NCBI GenBank assembly: GCA_002197995.1
Contig: NGZR01000001.1
Location: forward strand, 14,465,501-14,529,500
DNA: 64,000 bases
Source of the DNA: Gaeumannomyces sp. JS-464
Lineage: Eukaryota; Ascomycota; Sordariomycetes; Magnaporthales; Magnaporthaceae
Direction of reading: 5' to 3'
The position numbers were made by a program, and so were the translations under genes. Numbering within the stretch: position 1 is the stretch's first letter; each line of letters starts with the position of its first letter. The notes under the pieces were generated by a model that saw only the letters and a program-made list of their open reading frames with translations, was not told where the DNA came from and did not search any database. Positions 33,880 through 44,784 of the stretch are shown here, piece after piece.

Positions 33880-36301
33880 ATGTCTTGGAGAAATCAGGGA
33901 ATCACGGGTTCTAACAACATCCCGCTGGGCAAGACGCGCCGTTTTGGTGGCGACTCTGAGCCCGAGGCGCCGCCCAGCAACTATGCGCCGCCGCCGTCCT
34001 CGTATGCGCCGCCCTCGGTCGCCTCGAGCGGCCCTGACCGCGAGTTAAAGCGCGGTCGGAGCCCTGAGCCCAGTAAGTTCCCAGTCCGTCCCGAATGCCC
34101 AACCGAAATGAGAAAGCCGCCGGAAACGCTGACAAGTGCTGCAGGATCCGAGTCCAACGGCCCGAAGCCGCGAAAGAAGCGAAACCGATGGGGCGAGGCG
34201 ACCGAGAACAAGGCCGCGGGCCTGATGAATCTGCCCACCGCCATCCTGGCCAACATGACCAACGAGCAGCTCGAGGCCTACACGATCATCCACCTGAGAA
34301 TCGAGGAGATCACACAGAAACTCAAGATCGACGATGTCGTGCCGGCTGACGGTAACCGGTCGCCCTCGCCGCCGCCCCAGTACGACAACCACGGCCGACG
34401 TGTCAACACGCGCGAAGTCCGCTACCGCAAGAAGCTGGAGGATGAGCGCCACAAGCTCATCGAGAAGGCCATCAAGACCATCCCTAACTATCACCCTCCA
34501 CAGGACTACCGGCGCCCCACAAAGACCCAGGAGAAGGTCTACGTGCCGGTGAATGACTACCCGGAGATCAACTTCAGTGAGATTACTAACCTCCCGACCC
34601 TTCTAACCGTGCTCCTAACCCCCCGATCTCCCCCTTGTGTCTCGGCGGGCTTCCGAAGGGCTGTGTTGTCCGTGTCTACGCTTGCATGCCCTGCCCTTTA
34701 AAAGACGCGTCTGGAAGAAATGCCGACTTGAAGACTCCAGGCTACACCTAACTTTTACTCACAAAAATGACTTGACCACGTACTAACACTAGCTCTACTT
34801 GCTCTCAAGTTGGCTTGCTTATCGGACCCCGTGGAAACACCCTGAAGAAGATGGAGTCTGAGTCCGGCGCCAAGATCGCGATCCGTGGCAAGGGCTCCGT
34901 CAAGGAGGGCAAAGGGCGCTCCGACGCTGCTCACACTAGCAACCAGGAGGAAGATCTTCACTGCCTCATTATGGCTGACACAGAGGAGAAGGTCAACAAG
35001 GCCAAAAAGCTGATCCACAACGTCATTGAAACTGTGAGTATCATCCCGCCTAGCCACCCTCCTTTTTGGGGTCTCTTCTGGTGACTTTTTGCTTACAACC
35101 CTTTTTCTCTTTCCCCAGGCCGCCTCCATTCCGGAGGGCCAGAACGAGCTCAAGCGTAACCAGCTTCGTGAGCTTGCAGCCCTTAACGGTACTCTCCGAG
35201 ACGATGAGAACCAGGCGTGCCAGAACTGCGGCCAGATTGGGCACCGCAAGTGGGAGTGTCCCGAGAAGCAGAACTACACTGCCAACATCATCTGCCGTGT
35301 CTGCGGGAATGCCGGCCACATGGCCAGGGATTGTCCCGACCGACAGAGAGGTGCCAGCTGGCGCAACGATGGCCCCGCCTTCCGCTCTGCTGGCCGTCTT
35401 GGCGCTGGTAGCGGTGGCGGTGGTGAGGTTGTGGACAAGGAGTACGAGGTAAGGAAACCCGAACAACACAACCCCGACTTCCCCGAGGGTAAGGAGGACC
35501 TGAACTAACTCTGCAAACCAACCCTAGGCGCTTATGGCTGAACTCAATGGCGGAGCCCCACCTGCTCGTATCGAAGCAGGACCTGGTGGCGGCGAAAGCA
35601 GCGGTGGTGGTGGTGGTGGTGGTGGCGGCGGTGGCGGTGGCGGTGGCAGCAGCACGCCCGGCGGAGAATCCGCACGACCTTGGCAGCGCGGCCCAAGTGG
35701 AGGAGCTGCTCCTTGGCGACAACGCCACCAGGATCGCGATAATGAAGATGGCAACGGTGGTGGTGGTGGCGGCTATGGCGGTGGCTCCGGCGGACCAGCG
35801 CCGTGGGCTCGTGACCGCCAGAACCGCGCCGACGGCCGTGACCAAAACGAAGGCGAGCCGTGGCGCAACCGCGACCGTGACCGAGACCGGGACCGGGACC
35901 AAGGCCGGGGCCGAGGCTACCAGAACGGGCACGGCGAGGGCGGGTTCTCTGCCCCGCCCCCCTCGGGACCCTCCGCCCCCTGGAACCAGCCGTCGTCAGG
36001 CGCACCTGGCTATGGAGGGTATCCCGGATACCCGGGCTATGGCGCGCCGCCCGGCATGGGAGTTCCTGGCATGCCCGCGCCCCCGCCTGGCCTCCCTGGC
36101 GCCCCTCCAGGTCTTCCCGGTGCTGGCCTCAGTGCGCCTCCGGGACTGCCGCCGCCGCCGTCTGACTTTAATGTTAGCGCGTTGATCGCTCAGTACTCTG
36201 GCGGAGCCCCGCCGCCTCCGCCTCCTCCTCCTCCGGCTGGAGAAGCCCCTCCGCCACCACCAAGCGATCAGCCGCCGCCGCCTCCTCCCCCGGGAGCCTA
36301 G
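33880..36301 (+). CDS. msl5: Branchpoint-bridging protein BBP/SF1 (Msl5)
   Basis: BBP/SF1 binds the intron branch site in the early spliceosome together with the U2AF large subunit. Exons are 33880-34072, 34145-34576, 34810-35033, 35119-35448 and 35528-36301; phases agree and yield 650 residues. The N-terminus ([17 protein letters not shown]) and the ULM-like basic/Trp segment ([11 protein letters not shown]) are conserved. They are followed by the helix hairpin and SPSPPPQYD, the KH/QUA2 region ([16 protein letters not shown] is the GxxG loop) and two CCHC zinc knuckles ([14 protein letters not shown] and [14 protein letters not shown]). The C-terminal third is low complexity: a polyglycine run, an Arg-Asp repeat ([11 protein letters not shown]) and a long Pro/Gly tail ending in polyproline blocks, likely ligands for FBP/WW or SH3 partners. 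The start matches the conserved first residues. Confidence 0.94.
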
Positions 36302-37276
36302 AGGTTTCCTCGGATTTGGCGCTAATCATCTCACCACAGTCAGACTAACCCGGCCACCAGGAGGGCCTGACTGACACCCCCGACAATGGTCTGACTGACA
36401 TTCACTCACCTGCATCTTACAGCGGTCTCCGGAGCGCTGATTGTTTTGTTTTCTTTGTTTGTTGTCTCTCTCTTCCGGCTACGGCTCGCACGTCGCTTTC
36501 TGCCAACGTCACCGTATTCGCTCCATTTGCATCACAACTGGCTTATGGAAAGCCAGGGAACTCGAAAATATCAACATAAAAAAAAAAGAGGGATGGAAGA
36601 GGCGGTATTTGACGACAAGCGACGTGACGCGAATGCCTGAGAGGGCTCGCGACCGAACGATGCTTGCAAGACCGACACGAGCCTATACTGCGACACCCTG
36701 CGCCCAGGCCGAGGCAGTCCAACATCGACTATCGACTCATCCTCCTTGGCCCTCTCACTCCCGAAGTTACCAGGCAGGTCTTTAATCGCTAACAATTGTA
36801 TAATACCGTTACTGGGAAGGATTCTTTTTTTTCTTTTTTTCGTGCGGCCCACTATTACTACCTAGGTAGATGCAAAACACATGATTGGCTTGATTCAGGT
36901 CGATGCCTTGGTTGTGATGCGTAATGCTGCTTTTTCGAGGACTTGCTTTGCTCGTAGACTGCGGTGGTGTGTAACACCGAGGTTAATATCCATTGAATTC
37001 GTGTAGCAGCAGGTGCTAAACCAAGGTGGAGACAAGCCAGTAGAGGAGACACCATGACTGGGCCAGAGCTGTGAAAGCGAAGCACGCTTCCCGGGCCAGA
37101 TGCCCAAACTAAGGATCTTTATATCCACGGGCTTCATGAGGCATCCGAGATTGTATGCTAAATGACTGACCCGACAATCTGCGGGATCCCGAGAATTAAT
37201 AACCGACAGTTTCTTGGCGATTCGGGCGGCGTCTGTCTAATCTTCGCTACTCACGAATGCCTGCTTCGCCAAGTAC
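36302..37276. other. Intergenic region, no gene supported
   Basis: BBP 3' flank and upstream region of the LDAH-like gene. A T-rich tract lies at about 36823-36841. No coding feature is recognised. Confidence 0.5.
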
Positions 37277-38554
37277 ATGTCAATATCGCCTCCTCTCCTT
37301 GCGCGCACCTACAAAGCCGTGACTGCAAAAGCGCTGCCGCGCATAACCCCAACCAGGCGAGCCATGCACCAAGCAAAGATCCAGCCAGCCGCCGCCGGGC
37401 GGCCGGCGTCGCTGTTCCTGCCGTCGCCGACAACGTCATCCCGGCAACGGCAACGGCGGCAACGGCGGGGGCTCATCTTTTTCGTACCCGGCAACCCGGG
37501 CCTGGTCGGCTACTACGTCCCGTTCCTGTCGCACCTCCGGCGGCTGCTGGACGAGGTCGAGGAGAAGGCGGCCGGTGACGGCGGCAGCAATCCCCGGATG
37601 GTCTTTGACGTCTTCGGCACCAGCCTGGCCGGGTTCGAGGACGCGGACCACGAGGCGCCGTTCGCGCTGCCGGCGAGCCCGCCGCGCGACGTCGAGCACC
37701 AGGTGCGCTTCGTGGCCGGCCTCGTTGCCGAGCGGGACGCGGTGTTTTCGTCGTCGGGGGGTGGCGATGGGGATGGTGGCGGACGAGGAGGGTATGACGC
37801 CATCGTGCTCATGGGCCACTCGCTGGGCACGTACCTGGCCTGCGAGGTGCTGCACCGCGACCTGGTGGCGCGCCGCAAGACCAGCAGCAGCAGCACCACC
37901 ACCACCACCACCACCACCACCACCAGCGACGCCCCCGCCTGCGCGCCGGCGTCCTCCTCATGCCGACCATCTCGCACCTGGCGCGGTCGCCGTCGGGCCG
38001 GCGCCTGGACGCGGTGCGGCGCGTCGGCGTGCTGGACCGCTGGGCGCACGTGGCGGCCGCGCTGGCGCTGGCGCCCTGGCCGGCCTGGCTGCTGGTCCTG
38101 CTCCTGGTCCGCGTCTGGGGCATGTCTTCGCACGGGGCGGAAACGACGGCGGCCTGGCTCAAGAGCAGGGACGGCGTGTGGCAGGCGCTGCACATGGGCA
38201 AGGACGAGATGGTCGTCATCGGCGAGGACCGCTGGGAGCCCGACGGGCTCTGGGGCGGCGGCGCGGTGGAGGAGGCGGTTGCGGGGACGGTGGAGGAGGA
38301 GGACGGGGTGGAGAAGGGGGTGCTGAGGCCGCCGAGGTTCTACATGTTTTACGGCAAGGACGACCACTGGATCTCGAACGAGGTCAGGGACAGGTTCATC
38401 GCTGCGAGGCGCGCGCAGGCGGAGAGTGGGGACGGCACAAAGATTGTGGTTGATGAGAGTGGGCGTGATCCCCCACGACTTTTGCATCAACCACAGCGAG
38501 CCCGTGGCCGAGAAGGTCAAGGTGTGGCTGGACGAGCTCGCAGGGCAGCTGTAA
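37277..38554 (+). CDS. Lipid-droplet-associated serine hydrolase (LDAH/Ldh1 type), two frame slips
   Basis: This is an alpha/beta hydrolase of the lipid-droplet-associated family (PF10230), which acts on or near lipid droplets. Family marks are the oxyanion strand FFVPGNPGLVGYYVPFL, the nucleophile elbow VLMGHSLGTYLACE (catalytic Ser in GHSLG), the block [19 protein letters not shown] and the hydrophobic stretch WPAWLLVLLLVRVWG. Then come FYMFYGKDDHWISNEVRDRF, with the likely acidic residue, and HDFCINHSEPVAEKV with the catalytic His. The frame slips twice: at C5 37932-37936 after a (ACC)n Thr run (one more C needed), and near 38453-38463 (one base too many). The stop is at 38552-38554. No intron is needed. 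The first ATG at 37277 may be too far upstream; one at 37364 is an alternative. Confidence 0.78.
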
Positions 38555-38994
38555 GGTCTGCTAGCTTATTTCTCATTATCTTTCCCATTTTCATTTTCAC
38601 ATTTTGTCGATAAAACGGAAGCCACTCGTCTACGAAGATAGAGGGGATAGAAATAGAATCAAGCATCACATAGTCGAGTAAACATAGAGCTACAAGGTCG
38701 TTGGCTGACAGACAATGGAATGCAACAAGTTTTTTTTTTTTTTTTTTTTTTTTTTTCATGTGTCTCCTCAACCACTAGTAGACGGGTCAGGAATATGCTA
38801 CCGGGAAAGAAGGCCCAATATAATAAAAGGGTAAATGAAAACGCAAATAATAAAACGCCGTAATGCCGCGGCCCGTGGTTGATCCCCAACGGGCTCGTCG
38901 TGATAAGGAACCAACGCTATACATGAGATATAAACCCAAACAAACAAAAAGAAACAACAAAGGGATGTGAAGCCATAATAACCAGACAGGAAAC
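38555..38994. other. Convergent 3' flanks with a T27 run
   Basis: A spacer between converging genes. A run of about 27 T lies at 38730-38756. No gene is seen. Confidence 0.55.
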
Positions 38995-41411
38995 TTAGTA
39001 GCCCCTGTGATCCCACCAGCCATCGCTCGGGACCTGGTTAGGCTTCCTGTTGATAAGGGCAAGGTCGTGCTCCGAGAGGCCGCGGACGTCGAGGTCCCTG
39101 CGCGACGCCCGCCTGGCCCCCGCCTCCCAGCGCCTGCTGGGCCTGCCCTCGGGCAGCTTGCGGTCCGCGTAGGCGCGGGAGCCCGGGCCATCGTAGGCCG
39201 GGTGCTTGGCCCGGACCTTGTCGCGGTCCAGCTTGGGCGGCTCGGGGCCGAGCGTGCCGTCGCTGCCCGTGCTCGAGCCCTCGACGCACTTGCCGCCCCT
39301 GAAGGCGACGTCGGCGGCCACCTTCCAGGCCTCGGCGGGCTCGCGCGTCATCTCGTACGTGTAGAAGCGCCGGCACGTCGCGGCCTCGTACACGAACTGC
39401 TGCGGCACCGGCGCGTCGGCGTCGCGGTACGCGTTGCGGAAGTTGAACTGCAGGCTCGCCAGGGGCGGCATCAGGGGCAGGTCGCGGTCGGTCCTGGGCA
39501 GGCCCTCGGGCCGCTTGGAGCCCGGGCCGAGCTTGCGCAGGGCGTTGGCGAGGATCTGCTGGAACATGTTGTACTTGATGACCTGGGCGCCCTTGACACC
39601 GCCCACGGTCTGCATGGGTGCCTTGAGCGGTCGCCCGCCCAGCGCCAGCGTCTTGACCTTCTGCTCGTGCGTCAGCATGCGCGCCAAGATGGTGCAGGTC
39701 GACGCGCAGAAGCCGTCCGTCACGAGCACGATGTCCTTGGCCTCAAAATGCGGCTCAGGCGGCGTGTCCTTGGGCCCGTAGCCCGACACGACGAAGCCCG
39801 GTTCGCCCACCGTATCCTCCTTGGTGAAGTTGTAGCGGAGCAGATTGGAGTTTTTGTCCTCATTGGTGGTAAAGGGCCCCCACACGGCCTTCCAGTCTGG
39901 GTAGCGCTTCAGGTCCTTGTCCAGGATATTGTTGAACGCGGACCGCTCCTGGCTCGTGCCGTAGATGTCCTTACCAATTACATCCCAGGCGTCGGTCGCG
40001 CGGATGCGGGTGCCGTCAAAGGGCGGGTTGGCCTTGGGGAAGAGGTTGCGGTACAGTTCGTACGACTGGAATAGCAGGCCTCCGCCGTTGGCCTGGACGT
40101 CAATGATGAGCTTGGTGCGCTTGGCCTTGCGGCACTCGCTGATAAAGGTGCGCACGACGCGCCGGAACTCGTGAAACTCGCGCGTGGTCCGCGTCGCGCC
40201 GGCTTTCGGTGAGAAGGAGAAGATGGAGAGCACAGCCACGTCCTTGTACTCGGTCTCGTTGAGGAAATACCCGCGATGTAGTCGTTGTAGTGCTTCACCA
40301 CGGGATAGGGGTAGCCCACGACAGTTGGTGCTGCGGCGGGCGTCGCCGAGGTCTTGGCCTTCTTACCATTCTTGCTGGCCTTAGTGGCGGTGGGTTTCGG
40401 CTTGGACGAAGAGGGCGTCGTAGTGCTGCTACTGCTGGTTGTGGTGGTAGCTGTCGTCGTGCCGGTCGTGGACGACGTGGTCGAGGTAGCCGTCGCAGTT
40501 GCCTTGACCGACAGGGACGATGACACGGCGGCCTTTTCAGGGGCCGGGATCTCGTACGCCAGGTGCAGATCGCGGCCATTCTCGATATCTGTGAGATCCT
40601 GTTGCAGAATTGCATAGTTAGGGAAGGACTTGACGGATCCGTTAGCGTACTTGTAAACACTAAAGTCGGGGAGCTCGACATATCCGCCGCTCGTGAAGTA
40701 GCGGCCGCCACCACGAGCGACAGTCGCCGGGGAGGAGAAGAGGTTGTTGTACTGCGCGTCCGGGTCCTGGAGGGCACTGTTGGCGGCGACAATCTGCAGG
40801 TACTCAACGATGGCAAGGCCGTCGATGCTGACGACCTCAGATGGCTCGAAGTGCTTGCTCTTGGCCTGCTTCCGCAGGTCTTCTAGATCGTAGACCTTGG
40901 GTAGCTCGATGCCATCCTTGGACACCGACACGAGAGAGCGGCTGACCCGGAAGCCGAAGACAGTCAGCAGTGCGGGTCGGTAGTCGAAGTGGCCGTCGTA
41001 GACCTGATTGTAGATCGCGTTGAGCTCCCAGGCAAAGTCGAGCTGAGACTTGTAACCGCCCGCTCGCAGCTTCTCCTTGATCTGCTTGAGGCCACCGATA
41101 AGGTCGATGGGCGGGAACAGATAGCTGTCAGGAGGGTTCTTGAGGTATCCTATCGTGCTCTGCTGTTCGACATAGGGGATTAGAGAGTCGATTAGCTCAA
41201 TGTCTCTGTCAAGGTTCAGGGGGGCGGATGCCAGGCAGGCCAGGGCGAGCGAGGGCTTGAGTTGGGATCCTATTCCGAACTCGGCCGCTTGACGGGCGGC
41301 GCGGCATGGCTCGTGAGTGCTGTTATACGTCGATTGGCGGTCCAAAAGCAGGCCGTTGGCGGACACGCCTGAGAGGAGGGCCGCAAAGGCCCATCCTAGC
41401 GCCCGCACCAT
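38995..41411 (-). CDS. Secreted S41 (CPAF-like) peptidase family protein, one frame slip
   Basis: This large secreted protein belongs to the fungal S41/CPAF-like serine protease family; its substrate is unknown. It starts with a signal peptide (MVRALGWAFAALLSGVSANG). The N-terminal domain has the block CRAARQAAEF, PPIDLIGGLKQIKEKLRAGG and ELNAIYNQVYDGHFDY, and a Ser/Thr/Lys-rich spacer follows. The catalytic-fold part has KRTKLIIDVQANGGGLLFQS and IVLVTDGFCASTCTILARML, where the Ser of CAST is the expected nucleophile. No intron is seen. The frame slips at the C3 run 40270-40272 (G3 in sense). One more G joins HYNDYIAG to YFLNETEYKDVAVLSIFSF, giving about 805 residues. Confidence 0.83.
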
Positions 41412-43170
41412 GGCGGAGAGCTCGTATACGGAGGAAGGGGAGGGCGGGAAGCGAGAAAGAAAACGAAGAGAGAAGAGGCAGGGAAGACGAGGAGAGAAAA
41501 AAAATGAGGTTAGAGAAGAGAGAATAAGGCCAACAACTCAGGGACCCTCAGTCTCATGGGGCGCCAAGGGACAAGGACAGGGACAAGTATATAGAAGGAA
41601 CCAACAAACAAGTTGGAGGGATACTGGGTGGAGGTTCTGAAGACAGTCTGGGTAGGAAACGGCTGCCGTCTTAATGTTGATGTTGGCATCACGGCTGAGT
41701 GTTTGGCGGGATGCTTACTAGGGGGTGAGCGGCTGCCCTGCCAAGCATCCCAGCTCCCCGCAGCCGCCCCTCCGCTCGGAGTCGAGACCCATGGTAGATC
41801 TTCTGTCGCACAGGTACTGCGCCATGGCAGCAAAGCTGTCCTGTTGAATCCTGTTCCCCCAGGCTACATAATTGCCCAATAAGCACCTCGCTTCGATCGA
41901 GGCTTTTGGCATCTCGCAGTTATTCACTTGGATCCTCCGGGGCTCGCTCGACTCGTGCCAGCTAGGCACAGTCTGATACCGGCCTGAATAGTTGGTTCGT
42001 TGAGCAAGGGATAGAGAAGCCTGCCGCTGGCCAGCTCTGCTGCTTAGCAGATGCAGATTTCGAAAAGAGCGAAAGGAGGACAAGGAGAATGGGGAAATGG
42101 AGAGCGCCAGCCGCCCAGCGTAAATCCAGGAGGTGGCAGGCAGGTCAATCCATCAAGAGCCTGGACTGCTGAACAAGCCCGCGGAATCAATGACGGGGCA
42201 TGATTCCCGACTGAGCTGGCTGCGAAATGGCATTCCAGCGGATGTGGGTTCTTTGGCGCCATTCTGCCTGCAGCGACTGCAAAGCGACTGCGCACAATCG
42301 GCTCATGCTGTCCGGCTTTTGGGGTGTCGCTCCAGGCTTACGGTTGAAGGATGGGGTTGACTGGAGACATGAGGAATAAGCACAGCGAGCGCCCGGGTAA
42401 ATTTAGGCGCCAGGAGGAATGCCGCAGGGCTTATTGATGACTCCATCCGATATGCACGTGGCCGCGGTCGCGGGCAGACGCCGCTGTTTTGCCTGCTCTC
42501 GGCCAGTTACCCATCATGAAAATTATAGCGATGAGAAAGAAGAAGAAGAAGACGGGAAAGCAGAAACATGAGCAATGCAAATGCATCTACGGTAGGTTGA
42601 CAATGATGTGTTGGTGGAGTTGCAGTATCGGACACAGAAAGGAGAAAAAGCAAAAGAAATGACCCAGACCCGATTTGAACGGATAACCTTTTGATCTGGA
42701 GTCAAACGCGCTACCGTTGCGCCACTAGGCCATTGTGGTATGCTCACCATGGAGACACTTTATGAATTGTGGTGCTGTGCAGATCGCAAGCGAAGCAACC
42801 TCACCAGCGGTACCCATTGCGGGCAGTCTGCTCTCTGGGGCATCCACTCAAATACGTCAGGCATGCGTGTAGCGGACCGGCTGCCCTTCTGGCAGCCCCC
42901 AAGCGGGCTCCAACGCGACAGCTCGAACAGCCGGTCGCGCCTGGAGCGTTTCCGCACTGAAAAGTCACCGTCGACTGGAGCTCGGGGCTAGTAAATCCCT
43001 CGTGCCACCTACGCCGATGGTCAACGTCTTCCCCCATGTCGATTGAACATTGAGAGGCCGCACAAAGTCGACTACACCAACGCTCGGCGCCATCGGCAGC
43101 GACTTCGAAATCCGCCCTCGTCATCGCGGCCTCGATCTCCACATCCAGCACGACTCGGCACCAACGCACA
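41412..43170. other. Divergent intergenic region containing a tRNA gene
   Basis: Apart from the tRNA at 42660-42731 I see no gene. A purine-rich tract (GA-rich) lies at 41440-41530, upstream of the S41 gene, and another (GAAGAAG) at 42531-42552. The right end leads into the promethin-like gene. Confidence 0.55.
42660..42731 (-). tRNA. tRNA-Trp (anticodon CCA)
   Basis: The minus strand folds as a complete cloverleaf. The acceptor stem is GGCCTAG with CTGGGTC (two G-U pairs). The D stem is GCGC/GCGC. The anticodon stem is TTTGA/TCAAA around loop CTCCAGA (anticodon CCA at 42697-42699). The T arm is ATCCG-TTCAAAT-CGGGT. The discriminator base is A. There is no intron and CCA is not encoded, as usual in eukaryotes. 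Confidence 0.93.
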
Positions 43171-43960
43171 ATGGCCCCAATGGACACTGCATTCGGCCTG
43201 TTGGCCTTTGCGCAGCGCCAGCTCGACCGCTGCATCAGTCCTCAAACTCGCAGTCGTGTCTTCAACCGAGTCCAAGCGTTCGCTGCGGCGCGGCCCCTTT
43301 TGTTTGTCAGTGGACTGTCTTCCCCCTCGCTGTGGCTCCAGGTGTGGAGAGGGATCATGTAAATGCCGACCACTCAGCGTCGCTTATGCTAACAATTCCC
43401 GTCCATCCGCTGGCTTTCCTGCGATGCAGACTTTCGTTGTTGCCCAGGTTCTGACCTCCCTGCTTCCAATCGGGCTGTTCCTCGCCTTCACGATCTCCGT
43501 CCTTGTCCTCTCGGTGGGCGCGGCGCTCCTCTTCTCGCTGTTCTGGCTGGGCGTCGCGCTCCTCTTCCTCATCCCTGCGCTCTTCATGACCGTCTCGCTC
43601 GGCTTGCTCGTCTTCATGTGGGCGGTCGCCGCCCGCTTCGCTTGGTTCGCCCTCCCCGCCCGGATCAAGGCTTCCATCACGGCGGGTGCCCCGCGATCGC
43701 CCGATAAGCACAAGGGCCAGAACGGCTACCGCGAGGCCTACTATCCATCCTACGCGGCCGTCGCGGCGGCGGGGGTTGAAAAGGATGCCAACGGTCACTC
43801 CGGAGATGTCGAGATCTCTGCGCCCAAGACTTCCGTCTGCACGCCTTCTGCGTCGCCCTCTAAATCCGAGATCAACGGATCGTCGCTGACCGCAGACGCC
43901 GTTGGAGTCGCAGACCTCAGCAAGTTCAAGGAGGAGAAGGAAGGGCTGGTTACCCCCTAG
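43171..43960 (+). CDS. Promethin/LDAF1-type lipid-droplet assembly protein
   Basis: This is a small hydrophobic ER/lipid-droplet protein of the promethin family (LDAF1 in animals, Ldo16/Ldo45 in yeast), which acts with seipin in droplet formation. Exon 1 is 43171-43305 (MAPMDTAFGLLAFAQRQLD; RPLLF). A 124-nt intron has donor GTCAGT, branch site TGCTAAC and acceptor GCAG. Exon 2 is 43430-43960; the total is 221 residues. Nearly continuous hydrophobic helices (VAQVLTSLLPIGLFLAFTIS; VGAALLFSLFWLGVALLFLI; ALFMTVSLGLLVFMWAVAAR) form the hairpin-like core. A polar acidic tail follows. The acceptor choice is set by phase and by continuation of the first hydrophobic helix. Family assignment is by pattern and length. 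Confidence 0.78.
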
Positions 43961-44784
43961 TTGGGGCCTTTCGATGCGATCTGGGTTTTAAATTCGCCCA
44001 GCTATTATCATTTCAAAAAGCCCCCCATTTGGCCACTGTTGTTTCTTCCTGCACTAATAACCTGGTTCTTCTCTTCGTTAGGGGAATGGGATTCTCATGT
44101 CTTCGGTTTCGGATGGAATAGTTTGACACAGTACCTTTTTTGTGCGGATTTTCCACTTGCCTTCAGCCGCGCGAAGCTCACAAGGCACCAGGTCTTGATG
44201 TATGAAAATGCTATGAGCCCTGCGCTTTCGATTGTTTGACTGCGGAGAACGGTTTGGACGGGTGATGATGGATCGGCTTATTGCGTTAGTTATACCCTAT
44301 TGCACCTTTTGACTTGCTGCTGTACTGTACCGATTGGCCAATTGCCCAAATGTATCAAGATTGACTTTCTTGATTGAACCAGTTGTCTTGCCAGCTTCCA
44401 TATATGAGTTCATCCAACTCCGGATTCAGAAGCACCTCGAATCTTTATGGCTTGTTCATTTTCTTCTTTGGAGCCAGTGACGTCAACGGCTGAGTGCCCG
44501 AAGCGGCATGGTTCCCCGCTCTGCTCCAGCACATGATCACCGCTGTCGCGCGGGTCATGTTTGGGGAAGCTCGTGCTTCACAGCCTACGCTCGGACCATG
44601 CATTGACGCGACGCCCGTCGCCTCAACTCTCCCTCGGCAAAAGTTGGGGTCAGGAACGGTCGGACTGTCGATTCGAGGGCGGCACCGCTGGGAAGGTTCC
44701 CCCTCTAACTTTGCCCAAGACTGCGATACTGTTTCTCGTCTCCTTTTGCATTTTACCCTGGTTCCCGCACCTGGGGCCTCCGCC
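43961..44784. other. Intergenic region, no gene supported
   Basis: 3' flank of the promethin-like gene and promoter of the vacuolar protease gene. No coding feature is recognised. Confidence 0.5.

Noticed and set aside
39007..40074. 355-codon plus-strand frame antisense to the S41 gene
   Set aside because: Shadow of the minus-strand coding region; no domain of its own.
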